This document shows positions 44,670 through 54,889 of a stretch of DNA of 64,000 nucleotides, in pieces. The position numbers and the translations under genes were made by a program. Positions within the stretch are counted from its first letter, which is position 1; each line of letters begins with the position of its first letter. The notes under the pieces are model-generated. The model was not told the DNA's origin, searched no databases, and worked only from the letters and a program-made list of their open reading frames with translations. Origin of the DNA: Cryobacterium roopkundense (lineage in GTDB: Bacteria; Actinomycetota; Actinomycetes; Actinomycetales; Microbacteriaceae); the NCBI RefSeq assembly GCF_014200405.1, contig NZ_JACHBQ010000001.1:2170001-2234000 (forward strand), in the 5' to 3' direction.

Positions 44670-46757
44670 ATGACTCACGCCGATCCTCTGCGCAATCTCG
44701 GCGTACGAATCACCTCCACGGGCGGTGAGCTGCGCGTCTGGTCACAGAACGCAGACGCCATTGACCTGTGTATTTTCGATGACACCGACCCCAACTGGAT
44801 CATCAAAAGCATTCCCATGACCAAAGACATCCACGATGTGTGGTCGGCAAAGTCCCGCACTCTGTCTCGCGGTCGCCGTTACGGTATCCGCGTGTCCGGT
44901 CCCGCCGGTGCGCGGAATTCGTTCCACCCTGAAACAACTCTCCTCGAACCGTACTCGCGTGGCCTGGTGCGCGTAGGCGCCGACCGCTGGCAGTCCTCCG
45001 TCGTGGACGACAGCTTCGACTGGGCGGACTCCCGCAAACCCGCCATCCCGCTAGACCACACTGTGGTCTATGAGGCCCACGTGCGCGGCATCAGCCGTCT
45101 CAACAAGAAGATCCCGGCCGCACTGCGCGGAACATACGCCGGCCTGGCCCACGAAGCGACGATCGCCTATCTCAAGGACCTCGGCGTCACGTCGGTCGAG
45201 CTGTTGCCGGTGCAGGCTTTTGTCTCCGAGCAGCGGCTGATCAAACAGGGCCTCATCAATTACTGGGGTTACAACACCCTCAACTTCTTCTCACCCCACG
45301 CCGACTACGCCACCCAGGCCGCGCAGTCCGGGGGGCCGGAGGCCGTGCTGCGCGAGTTCAAGGGCATGGTCAAGCTTCTCCATGATGCCGGGCTCGAAGT
45401 GATCATGGACGTTGTGTACAACCACACCGCCGAGGAAGGCCCGAACGGGCCGGTCACGAGCCTGCGGGGCATCGACAACTCGGAGTATTACCGCCAGACC
45501 GCCGCGGGCGAGTACATCGACGTCACCGGATGCGGCAACACCGTGAACTTCGGTCACGACGTTCCACGTCGCCTGGTGATGGATTCCCTCCGCTACTGGG
45601 CCAACGAGGTGCAGATCGACGGGTTCCGGTTCGACCTCGCCGTAACCCTGGGACGCGACGAGGGTGTCGTCTACGACCCTGAGCATCCGCTACTCACAGG
45701 TATACGCGACGACCCGGAACTCGCGGGAGTCAAACTCATCGCGGAGCCCTGGGACGTGGGTCAGGGCGGTTGGCAGACGGGCAACTTCGCCACGGGCTGG
45801 TCGGAGTGGAATGACCGCTACCGCGACCGGATGCGAGACTTTTGGTTGAGCGACATTCGCAGTATGCGCTATTCGGGCTCGGCGGGCAGCGGCATCGGCC
45901 GCTTCGCGACCCGCGTGGCCGGATCGTCGAATACCTTCTCGACCGACCGGGGACCACTCGCCTCGCTAAACTTCATCACCGCTCACGACGGCTTCACTCT
46001 GGCCGATCTCACCGCCTACGACACGAAGCACAACCTCGGAAACGGGGAGTCCAATCGCGACGGCACCGGCAACAACAACTCCTTCAACCACGGCGTGGAA
46101 GGTCCGACCCGGGACGTAGCGATCCTGAAGACCCGTCGCAAGGCCATGCGCAACCTGCTCGGCACCCTGCTGCTGTCTGCCGGAATACCCATGATCACCG
46201 CCGGTGACGAGTTCGGCCGCAGTCAGCGGGGCAACAACAACGCCTATTGCCAGGACAGTGAGCTCACCTGGTTGAACTGGGACTTCGACGATTGGCAACA
46301 GGACCTGCACCGAGTGAGCCGGCGCCTGCTCGAGCTGCGACGCGAGAACCCCGCCCTGCGCCCGGTGCGCTTTGGCCGTTTCGGCGAGACCACGCTCAGC
46401 GCAAGCCAGCTCGACTGGTACAACGCTGCCGGCGAGTCGATGTCGCACGATGACTGGAACTCCCCGGAAGCTCGCACCCTGCAGTACATGGCCGCGAGCA
46501 CACCGGAGCACGAGGACTTCAACCGCATCCTGCTAGTAGTGCATGCCCGCGAGCAGGACGCCACGGTCACGCTGCCCCAGCATGAGGGCGTCGGCGCCTA
46601 TACACTGCTGTGGGATTCCAGCCACGACGACCTGCGTGACGCCGTCATCGAGCACAAGCCCGGCACGACGCTGCACATGACGGGCGCTTCGATGCAGCTG
46701 CTGCGGGCGCACAACACAATCACGTCGCCGCCCCGTAAGCGCAAGGGCAAGCGCTGA
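44670..46757 (+). CDS. glgX: glycogen debranching enzyme GlgX
   Basis: A 695-residue GH13 isoamylase-type debrancher acting on alpha-1,6 branches of glycogen limit dextrins. N-terminal CBM48-like domain, then catalytic blocks VIMDVVYNHTAEEG, the nucleophile in VQIDGFRFDLAVTLG, the acid/base in VKLIAEPWDVGQGGWQ, and NFITAHDGFTLADL. The open frame reaches far upstream; ATG 44670 is chosen because a TACTCT box lies 7 nt before it and it gives the family N-terminus. The gene ends inside a large terminator stem. It works with GlgP (convergent) and GlgB nearby. Confidence 0.95.
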   Translation: MTHADPLRNLGVRITSTGGELRVWSQNADAIDLCIFDDTDPNWIIKSIPMTKDIHDVWSAKSRTLSRGRRYGIRVSGPAGARNSFHPETTLLEPYSRGLVRVGADRWQSSVVDDSFDWADSRKPAIPLDHTVVYEAHVRGISRLNKKIPAALRGTYAGLAHEATIAYLKDLGVTSVELLPVQAFVSEQRLIKQGLINYWGYNTLNFFSPHADYATQAAQSGGPEAVLREFKGMVKLLHDAGLEVIMDVVYNHTAEEGPNGPVTSLRGIDNSEYYRQTAAGEYIDVTGCGNTVNFGHDVPRRLVMDSLRYWANEVQIDGFRFDLAVTLGRDEGVVYDPEHPLLTGIRDDPELAGVKLIAEPWDVGQGGWQTGNFATGWSEWNDRYRDRMRDFWLSDIRSMRYSGSAGSGIGRFATRVAGSSNTFSTDRGPLASLNFITAHDGFTLADLTAYDTKHNLGNGESNRDGTGNNNSFNHGVEGPTRDVAILKTRRKAMRNLLGTLLLSAGIPMITAGDEFGRSQRGNNNAYCQDSELTWLNWDFDDWQQDLHRVSRRLLELRRENPALRPVRFGRFGETTLSASQLDWYNAAGESMSHDDWNSPEARTLQYMAASTPEHEDFNRILLVVHAREQDATVTLPQHEGVGAYTLLWDSSHDDLRDAVIEHKPGTTLHMTGASMQLLRAHNTITSPPRKRKGKR

Positions 46758-46791
46758 GGAGGGCCGGGCCATCGGCCCGGCCCTCCTCAGC
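46753..46791. terminator. bidirectional hairpin between glgX and glgP
   Basis: A perfect 18-bp stem (46753-46770 / 46774-46791) with a 3-nt ATC loop. The glgX stop codon lies inside the left arm. It separates the convergent glgX and glgP genes. Confidence 0.9.
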
Positions 46792-46806
46792 TCGGTTCCG
46801 TCTGGC

Positions 46807-49395
46807 CTACGTGGCGATCGCGACGAGTCCCATCTCCGCGGGACTGATGAGCAGCGCATTTCGCGGCACGACCCGCACTGTGTACCCGAAGGCCCCCGCC
46901 CGGTCCAGCTCCACGGTGCCCGTGAACAGGTTCGGTGCCCCTCCGGCCGCCGCCTCGACCATATCAGCGAGGTCGGGCGCCGCAGCGGGCAGGAGCGCCT
47001 GGCTCTCGGTGTCGCGCAGCTCGTCGCCGCCGAGGCTCTTGCCGTAGACGACCTCCACCGTCACATCCGAGGGGAGCAGCCCGTTGAGTTGCACGTGGGC
47101 GCGCAGGTGCAGCTCGTCGCCCACCTGGGGCACGGCGCTTACTCCCCCGGACTCGACGTGGGTCACGGCCACTGCCGGCCACTTGGACACGACCTTGCCC
47201 TTCCAGGCAGCCAGTTCGCGGGCGGCACGGTAGTTGTGCTTGGACATGAGGCCCTCATAGTGGCCCGCAGGACGATAGAGCCGTTCCACATATTGCCGAA
47301 CCATGCGGTCGGCGCTGAGCTCCGGGGAGAGCGTGGCGAGGGTATGCCGAATGTTGCCGACCCACCGCTCGGGCACGTCGTCAGAGTTGCGCTCGTAGAA
47401 CGTGGGCGCCACTTGGTGCTCAATGAGGTCGTAGAGAGCTTCCGCCTCGAGACGATCGCGTTCCGCAGCGTCGCCGGCGGCATCCGCTGACGGAATTGCC
47501 CAGCCGTTCTTGCCGTCGTAGTATTCGGGCCACCAGCCGTCGAGTATCGACAGGTTGAGCGCGCCGTTGAGGGCGGCCTTCATGCCCGACGTGCCGCAGG
47601 CTTCGAGCGGACGCAGTGGGTTGTTGAGCCACACGTCCGTGCCCGGGTACATCAGCTGCGCCATGGCGATGTTGTAGTCGGGCAGAAACGCGATCCGGGT
47701 GCGCAACTCGGGGTCGGCGGCGAACTGCACGATCTTCTGGATGAGCCGCTTGCCCTCCTCGTCGGCCGGGTGCGACTTGCCGGCAATCACGATCTGGATC
47801 GGTCGGTCGGGGTTCAGCAGCAGGGCGCGCAGCCGTTCCGGGTCGTGCAGCATGAGCGTGAGCCGCTTGTACGTGGGCACCCGGCGGGCGAATCCGATGG
47901 TGAGCACATTCGGGTCGAAGACCCGGCCGATCCAGGCCGGCGGCAGGCCACCTGGATTCTGATCGCGCCAGGCGTTCGTGAGGCGCCGGCGGGCATCCTC
48001 GACGAACTGCAGCCGCATCTGCCCGCGCACCGACCAGAGGTCTTGGTCGGAGACCTCGGGAGATCGCCAATTGGCGGTGGAGGTGTCGCTCGTTCCGAGC
48101 CGGTTCTGGGCGAGGGCCATCAGTGCGGGATCGGTCCAGCTCGGCGCGTGCACCCCGTTGGTGATGGACCCGATCGGCACCTCGGCGGCATCGAACCCGG
48201 GCCAGAGCCCGCTGAACATTCGACGGCTGACCTCGCCGTGCAGGGTCGACACGCCGTTTGCGTGCTGACCGAGCCGCAGCCCCATGATGGCCATGTTGAA
48301 AACATCGGGCGACCCGCCCTCATAGCTCTCCGCGCCAAGCGCGAGCAGGTCGTCCACGGCGACACCGGGAAGTAGGTCGGTTTCGAAGTACCGGCGCACG
48401 AGCCCGCGCTCGAATCGGTCGATTCCGGCGCCCACCGGTGTGTGAGTCGTGAAGACGGTGCCCGCGCGGGCCACCTGCAGAGCCTCCTGAAAGCTCAATC
48501 CCTCTCCGATCAGGCTCGAAATACGCTCGAAGCCGAGGAACCCAGCGTGACCCTCGTTGGTGTGGAAGACCTCGGGTTCAGGGTGTCCGCTCAGGGTGCT
48601 CCAGAGCTTCACGGCCCTGGCGCCGCCGATTCCGAGCAGCAGCTCCTGCAGCAGGCGGTGCTCTCCGCCCCCGCCGTACAGACGGTCCGTCACGAGCCGC
48701 AGGTCGTCCGGGTTCTGGGGAATGTCTGTATCCAGCAGCAGCAAGCGGATGCGGCCGACCTTGGCCTGCCAGACGCGTGCGTGCAGCGTGCGGTCGTCGG
48801 GCAGAGCAAGCGAGACCTGCACGGCGGAGCCGTCGGCCCGGCGCAAAACCGAGAGCGGCAGCCCGTCGGGATCGAGCAGGGGGTAGCTCTCCATCTGCCA
48901 GCCGTCGGGTGAGATCGCCTGGCTAAAGTAGCCAGCGCGATAAAACAGCCCCACGCCAACAAGGGGAACTCCGAGATCGGAGGCGCTCTTCAGGTGATCC
49001 CCGGCCAGGATGCCGAGGCCGCCGGAATACTGCGGCAGTGCCGCGGCGATGCCGAACTCCGGCGAGAAGTAGGCGATGGCCGCCGGCTTCTCCCCCGTGA
49101 GTCCCTGGTACCAGCGCGGCTTCTCGAGGTAGTTTCGCAGGTCACCGCGAATCGCGTGCACGCGCGCAACATAGTCGGCGTCCCCGGCCAGGTCGGACAG
49201 GCGCCCCGGATCCACGGCACCGAGCAGAGCAACGGGATCGGTGCCGATCTCGCGCCACAGTTCTGGGGCGATGTGTTCGAAGAGTTGACGGGTGGGCTCG
49301 TGCCAGGACCAGCGCAAGTTGCCGGCAAGCTCTTCTAGAGCAGCGAGCGCCTCGGGCAGCACGGCACGGACGGTAAATTTACGTATCGCCTTCAC
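46807..49395 (-). CDS. glgP: alpha-glucan phosphorylase
   Basis: An 862-residue GT35 phosphorylase releasing glucose-1-phosphate from alpha-1,4-glucans. N-terminal DUF3417-type domain (VRAVLPEALAALEELAGNLRWSWHEPTRQLF) places it with the short bacterial/actinobacterial phosphorylases. The PLP lysine lies in ACGTSGMKAALNGALNLSILDGWWPEYYDGKNGW. GTG 49395 is the start; TATGGT lies 7 nt upstream and no ribosome-binding site exists, so it is probably leaderless. It is divergent from glgE and converges with glgX. Confidence 0.95.
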   Translation of the reverse strand: MKAIRKFTVRAVLPEALAALEELAGNLRWSWHEPTRQLFEHIAPELWREIGTDPVALLGAVDPGRLSDLAGDADYVARVHAIRGDLRNYLEKPRWYQGLTGEKPAAIAYFSPEFGIAAALPQYSGGLGILAGDHLKSASDLGVPLVGVGLFYRAGYFSQAISPDGWQMESYPLLDPDGLPLSVLRRADGSAVQVSLALPDDRTLHARVWQAKVGRIRLLLLDTDIPQNPDDLRLVTDRLYGGGGEHRLLQELLLGIGGARAVKLWSTLSGHPEPEVFHTNEGHAGFLGFERISSLIGEGLSFQEALQVARAGTVFTTHTPVGAGIDRFERGLVRRYFETDLLPGVAVDDLLALGAESYEGGSPDVFNMAIMGLRLGQHANGVSTLHGEVSRRMFSGLWPGFDAAEVPIGSITNGVHAPSWTDPALMALAQNRLGTSDTSTANWRSPEVSDQDLWSVRGQMRLQFVEDARRRLTNAWRDQNPGGLPPAWIGRVFDPNVLTIGFARRVPTYKRLTLMLHDPERLRALLLNPDRPIQIVIAGKSHPADEEGKRLIQKIVQFAADPELRTRIAFLPDYNIAMAQLMYPGTDVWLNNPLRPLEACGTSGMKAALNGALNLSILDGWWPEYYDGKNGWAIPSADAAGDAAERDRLEAEALYDLIEHQVAPTFYERNSDDVPERWVGNIRHTLATLSPELSADRMVRQYVERLYRPAGHYEGLMSKHNYRAARELAAWKGKVVSKWPAVAVTHVESGGVSAVPQVGDELHLRAHVQLNGLLPSDVTVEVVYGKSLGGDELRDTESQALLPAAAPDLADMVEAAAGGAPNLFTGTVELDRAGAFGYTVRVVPRNALLISPAEMGLVAIAT

Positions 49396-49477
49396 GAGTT
49401 ACACCATAGGCGCGCAGTGTGTCCGTTGTGTAACCGATGCGGGCACAATCGCCAATTTTTCACGCTACGGTCATGGT
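49396..49477. promoter_or_regulatory. divergent glgP / glgE promoter region with inverted repeat
   Basis: Only 82 bp separate the two GTG starts. Minus-strand -10 TATGGT (49408-49403) is 7 nt from the glgP start; plus-strand TACGGT (49466-49471) is 6 nt from the glgE start. A 7-bp inverted repeat GTTACAC (49398-49404) / GTGTAAC (49428-49434), spaced by 23 bp, brackets the glgP promoter and could be an operator. Confidence 0.55.
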
Positions 49478-51529
49478 GTGGCTAAGACAGTAGGATCCAA
49501 AGACCTTCCGAAGGCGGCACCGACCCGCATCGGTCGCATTCCCGTGCTCGATCTCTCCCCCCAGCTGAATGACAATCTGTGGCCTGCGCGAGCCTTCGCC
49601 GGCGAGGTGGTTCCGTTCGGTGCCACCGCCTTCAGGGAAGGGCATGACCTTATCGGTGTGTCCCTGCATCTGGTTGCACCGGACGGCACCGAGACTGTAC
49701 ACCCCATGGATCTCGGGGCACCGGGCACCGACCGGTGGGAAGTTCGGGTGCCCCTGCAGCACCAGGGAGACTGGCGCTACAGAGTGCGCGCTTACGCCGA
49801 CGACTTCGCGACCTGGGAGCACAACGCCGGCATAAAGATTCCGGCCGGCATCGACGTGGATCTGATGTTCCTGATCGGGGACCAGCTGCTGACCTCGGCG
49901 GGAACGGATAAGTCACGCACCGCCCCAGAACGCCGGGCTCTTCTGGCCGCGGCCAAGACATTGTCCGATGCGAAGAAGCCGATCGCGCTGCGTCTCGCCG
50001 CCCTCGAGTCCGAGAAGCTGCGGGCAGCGCTTCGGGCCCGCCCGATCGCGAGTCTCGACTCGTTCTCGGCGGAACGCACCGTCATCGTTGAGCGAACGCG
50101 CGCCGGCGTGGGCTCCTGGTACGAGTTCTTCCCGCGCTCCGAGGGCGCCATCCAGGCCGCTGATGGGTCCTGGTCCAGCGGCACATTCCGCACCGCCGCC
50201 AAACGCTTGCCCCAGGTGGCCGCGATGGGTTTCGACGTGCTCTACCTCCCGCCAATCCATCCGATCGGAACGGCTTTCCGCAAGGGGCCTAACAATTCGC
50301 TCACAGTCGGTCCGAACGATCCGGGGTCGCCCTGGGCCATCGGTTCGGCCGACGGCGGCCACGATGCCATCCACCCTGACCTCGGCACTGTCGCCGATTT
50401 CAGCTATTTCCTCGGTCGTGCCCGCAAGGTGGGGCTGGACGTGGCCCTCGACTTCGCGCTACAGGCTTCTCCCGACCACCCCTGGGTCGCCGAGCATCCC
50501 GAATGGTTCACGACGCTGCCCGACGGCACGATCGCTTATGCCGAGAATCCGCCCAAAAAGTATCAGGACATCTACCCGATCAACTTCGACAACGATCCGG
50601 CGGGGATTCGCGCGGAAGCGCTGCGCATTCTCCGGCACTGGATCACCCTCGGCGTCACCATCTTCCGCGTCGACAATCCCCACACGAAGCCGCTTGATTT
50701 CTGGGAATGGCTCATCCGCGAGGTCAACGCAGAGCACCCGGATGTCGTCTTCCTCGCCGAGGCCTTCACCCGCCCGGCGCTGATGCAGGCTCTGGGCAAG
50801 GTGGGGTTCCAGCAGTCGTACACGTACTTCACGTGGCGCAACACGAAGACCGAACTTGAGGAGTTCCTGCACGGCCTGGCCACCGAGACGGCGGATTTTC
50901 TGCGCCCGAACCTCTTCGTAAACACCCCAGACATCCTCACGGAGTACCTGCAATTCGGCGGACCGGCTGCCTTCAAGATACGCGCGGCCCTCGCTGCCAT
51001 GGCCGCACCCACCTGGGGTATGTACGCCGGATTCGAGCTCTGTGAAAATGTTGCGCGCGTGGGCGCGGAGGAGAACATTGACAACGAGAAGTATGAGTAC
51101 AGACCACGGGATTGGGCCGCGGCCGAAGCCCGCGGTGCGTCGCTGGCGCCCTACGTGACGAGACTCAACCACATCCGCTCGGAGCACCCGGCGCTGCGGC
51201 AGTTGCGCAACCTCGACATTCACGCGAGCGACGACGACTCCATTCTGGTCTTCAGCAAGTACCTGCCGGCCGGGTTCACGGGAACGGGCGCGGATGATGC
51301 GATCATCGTCGTGGCGAACGTGGACCCGCATTCCGTTCGTGAAACCACCGTGCACCTCGACGTGACGCGCTTTGGCCTCGAGCCGGGTGCCACCTACGAC
51401 GTGAACGATCTCATCACCGGTGCGACCTACACCTGGTCCGCGGACAATTTCGTTCGACTCGACGCATTCACCGAACCGGTACACATCCTGCGGGTGTTGG
51501 GCCAGAAGCCAGGAAAGGCACGCGCATGA
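49478..51529 (+). CDS. glgE: alpha-1,4-glucan:maltose-1-phosphate maltosyltransferase GlgE
   Basis: A 683-residue GH13_3 enzyme that adds maltose from maltose-1-phosphate to alpha-glucan chains, an actinobacterial route to glycogen or capsular glucan. N-terminal DUF3416 domain; catalytic nucleophile in [19 protein letters not shown], acid/base in [11 protein letters not shown], and [30 protein letters not shown] is a GlgE hallmark. GTG 49478 is taken; the frame continues upstream but a TACGGT box lies 6 nt before it. The stop overlaps glgB (ATGA). Its substrate normally comes from TreS plus maltokinase, which are not in this window. Confidence 0.96.
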   Translation: MAKTVGSKDLPKAAPTRIGRIPVLDLSPQLNDNLWPARAFAGEVVPFGATAFREGHDLIGVSLHLVAPDGTETVHPMDLGAPGTDRWEVRVPLQHQGDWRYRVRAYADDFATWEHNAGIKIPAGIDVDLMFLIGDQLLTSAGTDKSRTAPERRALLAAAKTLSDAKKPIALRLAALESEKLRAALRARPIASLDSFSAERTVIVERTRAGVGSWYEFFPRSEGAIQAADGSWSSGTFRTAAKRLPQVAAMGFDVLYLPPIHPIGTAFRKGPNNSLTVGPNDPGSPWAIGSADGGHDAIHPDLGTVADFSYFLGRARKVGLDVALDFALQASPDHPWVAEHPEWFTTLPDGTIAYAENPPKKYQDIYPINFDNDPAGIRAEALRILRHWITLGVTIFRVDNPHTKPLDFWEWLIREVNAEHPDVVFLAEAFTRPALMQALGKVGFQQSYTYFTWRNTKTELEEFLHGLATETADFLRPNLFVNTPDILTEYLQFGGPAAFKIRAALAAMAAPTWGMYAGFELCENVARVGAEENIDNEKYEYRPRDWAAAEARGASLAPYVTRLNHIRSEHPALRQLRNLDIHASDDDSILVFSKYLPAGFTGTGADDAIIVVANVDPHSVRETTVHLDVTRFGLEPGATYDVNDLITGATYTWSADNFVRLDAFTEPVHILRVLGQKPGKARA

Positions 51530-53832
51530 CCGAGCAGCCCCAGGACAGCAAGAAGACAGCAGCCAAGGCTGCCCCCGCCAAGGCCAAGGCCCCTACGTCG
51601 AAGGTGCCCGCCAAGAAGGGCAAGAAGACCGCCCTCAAGACTGTGGACCCCACCTTCGTGGCCCCGCACATTCTCGAGTCCATCGCGGCCGGAACCTACT
51701 ACAACCCGCACGAGGTCCTCGGACAGCACGGAATCGAACAGGCCGGCGTCACCGACCCGGTCACCGTCATCCGTGCCCTTCGCCCCCTCGCCACGGAGGT
51801 GCTGGCCGTTCTCTCGACGGGAGCGCACGTGGAACTAGTCCATATCGGGCACGGCGTTTGGCAGGGCATCAGCACTGTCGGTTTTCAGGACTACACCCTC
51901 GAGGCCCGCTATGAAACGGCACCGGCGTGGATCGCGGACGACCCCTACCGCTTCCTGCCGACTATCGGCGAGTTGGACCTGCACCTGATTGGTGAGGGCC
52001 GCCACGAGCGCCTGTGGGACGTGCTGGGCGCACACTACGGTGAGCGCCAGGGGGTGCACGCCGCAGTTTCAGGCACCGCATTCGCTGTGTGGGCGCCGAA
52101 CGCCCGCGCGGCCCGAGTGATCGGCGACTTCAACGGCTGGGGCGGTGCCACTTACACGATGCGCAACATGGGCAGCACGGGCGTATGGGAGCTTTTCATT
52201 CCAGGGCTCGAACTGGGATCGAACTACAAGTTTGAGCTGCTGACGCACTCGGGCGCGTGGATACAGAAGGCCGACCCGATGGCGCAGTACGCCGAGGTAC
52301 CGCCAATGACAGCCTCTGTCGTGACCCAGTCCTCTTACGTGTGGGCTGACAACGCGTGGATGACAGCGCGCGCCGCGACAGACCCGCACGACCGCCCGAT
52401 GAGCGTCTACGAGATGCACGTGGGCTCCTGGCGTCCGGGGCTCAGCTACCGCGACCTCGCGGATGAACTCATCGGATACCTTAATGAGCTTGCCTACACG
52501 CATGTGGAATTCATGCCCCTCGCCGAGCATCCCTTCGGCGGTTCCTGGGGCTACCAGGTCACGGGCTACTACGCCGCGACCAGCCGTTACGGCACCCCCG
52601 ATGACCTGCGCTACCTGATCGATCGGCTGCACCAGGCCGACATCGGCGTGATCATGGATTGGGTTCCCGGCCACTTTCCCAAGGACGACTTCGCCCTCGG
52701 CCGTTTCGACGGCCAGGCGCTCTACGAGCACGCCGACCCGCGCCGCGGGGAGCAGAACGACTGGGGAACCTACGTATTCGACTTCGGTCGCCCCCAGGTA
52801 CGCAACTTCCTTGTGGCGAATGCCCTGTTCTGGCTTGAGGAATTCCACATCGACGCCCTGCGAGTCGACGCCGTCGCGTCCATGCTCTATCTGGACTACT
52901 CGCGCGAAGACGGCGAGTGGGAGCCCAACCAGTACGGCGGCAACGAGAACCTGGAAGCCATCAGCATGCTTCAGGAGATCACGGCCACCGCGTACAAGCG
53001 CAACCCCGGGGCCATCATGATCGCCGAAGAATCGACCAACTGGGGCGGCGTCACCGCAGCCACCTCCGGCGGTGGGCTGGGATTCGGCTTCAAATGGAAC
53101 ATGGGCTGGATGCACGACTCCCTCGAGTACATGCACGTGGACCCGATGTACCGGTCGTACCACCACAATGACATCACCTTCTCATTCGTGTACGCCTTTA
53201 GCGAGAATTTCCTGCTCCCCATCAGCCACGACGAGGTCGTTCACGGAAAGGGCTCGCTGATCAGCCGCATGCCCGGCGACTCTTGGCAGCAGCTCGCGAA
53301 CGTTCGCGTGTACCTCGCTTTCATGTGGGCACACCCGGGAAAGCAACTGCTGTTCATGGGCCAGGAATTCGGGCAGCGCTCCGAGTGGAGCGAAGACCGC
53401 GGCCTGGACTGGTGGATGCTCGACCAGCCGGCCCACCGTGGCCTGTTCAACCTCGTGGGGTCCCTCAACCGGGTATACCGGGCGAACGCGAGTCTGTGGG
53501 CCCGTGACAACGAGCCAGGCGGGTTCGACGTGATCGATGCCGGCGCGCATCAACAGAACGTGGTCTCGTTCCTGCGCTGGGACAACGACGGCCAGCCGAT
53601 AGCGTGCTTCTTCAACTTCGCCGGCCAGCCGCATGTCGACTACAGGGTTGGCCTGCCCTTCGCCGGCCAGTGGGACGAGATTCTGAACACGGATGCCGCC
53701 GAGTTCGGTGGATCCGGAGTGGGCAACTTCGGTGGCGTGCACGCCGGCAACGAGCCGTGGGGCGGTCGTCCGGCATCGGCCAATGTGACCCTGCCGCCGC
53801 TCGCCGGCCTCTGGCTCAAACTGCGCCGGTAG
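51526..53832 (+). CDS. glgB: 1,4-alpha-glucan branching enzyme GlgB
   Basis: A 768-residue GH13_9 branching enzyme that creates alpha-1,6 branches. Order: an unusual Lys/Ala/Pro-rich N-terminal tail (about 9-40, like a histone H1 tail, probably disordered), a first CBM48-like domain, a second CBM48 ([21 protein letters not shown]), then the catalytic barrel with [32 protein letters not shown] and [15 protein letters not shown]. Its start overlaps the glgE stop by 4 nt, so the two are coupled. A strong terminator follows. Confidence 0.96.
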   Translation: MTEQPQDSKKTAAKAAPAKAKAPTSKVPAKKGKKTALKTVDPTFVAPHILESIAAGTYYNPHEVLGQHGIEQAGVTDPVTVIRALRPLATEVLAVLSTGAHVELVHIGHGVWQGISTVGFQDYTLEARYETAPAWIADDPYRFLPTIGELDLHLIGEGRHERLWDVLGAHYGERQGVHAAVSGTAFAVWAPNARAARVIGDFNGWGGATYTMRNMGSTGVWELFIPGLELGSNYKFELLTHSGAWIQKADPMAQYAEVPPMTASVVTQSSYVWADNAWMTARAATDPHDRPMSVYEMHVGSWRPGLSYRDLADELIGYLNELAYTHVEFMPLAEHPFGGSWGYQVTGYYAATSRYGTPDDLRYLIDRLHQADIGVIMDWVPGHFPKDDFALGRFDGQALYEHADPRRGEQNDWGTYVFDFGRPQVRNFLVANALFWLEEFHIDALRVDAVASMLYLDYSREDGEWEPNQYGGNENLEAISMLQEITATAYKRNPGAIMIAEESTNWGGVTAATSGGGLGFGFKWNMGWMHDSLEYMHVDPMYRSYHHNDITFSFVYAFSENFLLPISHDEVVHGKGSLISRMPGDSWQQLANVRVYLAFMWAHPGKQLLFMGQEFGQRSEWSEDRGLDWWMLDQPAHRGLFNLVGSLNRVYRANASLWARDNEPGGFDVIDAGAHQQNVVSFLRWDNDGQPIACFFNFAGQPHVDYRVGLPFAGQWDEILNTDAAEFGGSGVGNFGGVHAGNEPWGGRPASANVTLPPLAGLWLKLRR

Positions 53833-53851
53833 CAGCTCGCCCGCTCACAGA

Positions 53852-53889
53852 CGAGAAGCCGGTCACCCACACGGGGTGCCGGCTTCTCG
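53852..53889 (+). terminator. hairpin after glgB
   Basis: An 11-bp stem CGAGAAGCCGG / CCGGCTTCTCG with a partly paired inner loop, about 20 bp after the glgB stop; it sits between glgB and the convergent thioredoxin/TPR gene. Confidence 0.75.
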
Positions 53890-53929
53890 GATCTGGAGTA
53901 AGTGCACTGGGAATCAGTACCGTACTGAA

Positions 53930-54889
53930 TCAGTACAGGAGCGCGGTCAGACGCTTGCGGGTGGGTGCTACGCGGGGGTCTTCCAGGCCGACGACCTCGA
54001 AGAGCTCGAGGATACGCTCACGGATGGTGTTGCGACCGGCCGGATCCTGGGCAGGGAAGAGCGTGAGCAGACGATCGAAGGCGTCCTCCACGTGTCCGCC
54101 TGACAGGTCTAGGTCAGCTACGAGCAGCTGGGCATCGAGATCCTGCGGGGCTGACGCAGCTCCCCCGCGAATGTCGTCAAGGGTTTTACCCTGCAGACGA
54201 CCGAGGAGACTCGCCTGTGCCAGCCCGGCGACAGCCATGGTGTCGTTGGGGTTTTGGGCCAGGGCCGTGCGGTATTCCGCTCGAGCAGTCTCGTAGTCAC
54301 CGCGCTCAATGGCCTCGTAGGCCTCGACGTGGTGCGGTGGCAGCGGCTCCTCGACCGGCTCGGCTTCTGCTGCCGGTGAGTCAGCGACCTGCGCGCTACC
54401 CGTGACGCCCTGTTCCGCCGCGACTTCCAGCAGGCGTGCGAGAACCTCGCGAATTTGCGCCTCCGGCAGCGCGCCGTTGAAGAGCTGCACGGGCTGGCCG
54501 CCGATCACGGCGGCGACCGTGGGAATGGACTGTGCCTGAAAGGCCTGCGACAGCTGGGGGTTGGAATCCACGTCGACCTTGGCGAGCACGAATTTGCCCG
54601 CATACTCCGTGACGAGTCTTTCGAGTACCGGCGTGAGCTGTTTGCATGGCTCGCACCACTCCGCCCACAGATCCACCAGCACCGGAACCGTATTCGACAG
54701 CTCCAGTAGCTCACCGAAGTTCGCGTCAGTACCGTCGAGCACGAGGGCCGGAACCGGCACGGTTGCGCCTGGCGTTGCAGACGATCCGGTCCCGGCTGCA
54801 CCGGACGTCGGTGCCGCCGGGCGATTCACGAGCGACGACAGGTCGACGGCACCGCGCAGATTGGATCCGGAAGGGGGCATAGGGGTCAT
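53930..54889 (-). CDS. thioredoxin-TPR co-chaperone, YbbN/CnoX-like
   Basis: A 319-residue two-domain protein. Residues about 48-155 are a thioredoxin fold with C79-E-P-C82 and the cis-Pro region SIPTVAAV; the C-terminal half contains TPR-like helices (AYEAIERGDYETARAEYRTALAQNPNDTMAVAGLAQ). A Pro/Ala/Gly-rich N-terminal extension (1-45) is likely disordered. Similar E. coli YbbN (CnoX) helps hand oxidised substrates to the chaperonin; the CxxC form here could act as an oxidoreductase. Its start overlaps the stop of the upstream 604-residue gene (ATGA). Confidence 0.9.
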   Translation of the reverse strand: MTPMPPSGSNLRGAVDLSSLVNRPAAPTSGAAGTGSSATPGATVPVPALVLDGTDANFGELLELSNTVPVLVDLWAEWCEPCKQLTPVLERLVTEYAGKFVLAKVDVDSNPQLSQAFQAQSIPTVAAVIGGQPVQLFNGALPEAQIREVLARLLEVAAEQGVTGSAQVADSPAAEAEPVEEPLPPHHVEAYEAIERGDYETARAEYRTALAQNPNDTMAVAGLAQASLLGRLQGKTLDDIRGGAASAPQDLDAQLLVADLDLSGGHVEDAFDRLLTLFPAQDPAGRNTIRERILELFEVVGLEDPRVAPTRKRLTALLY

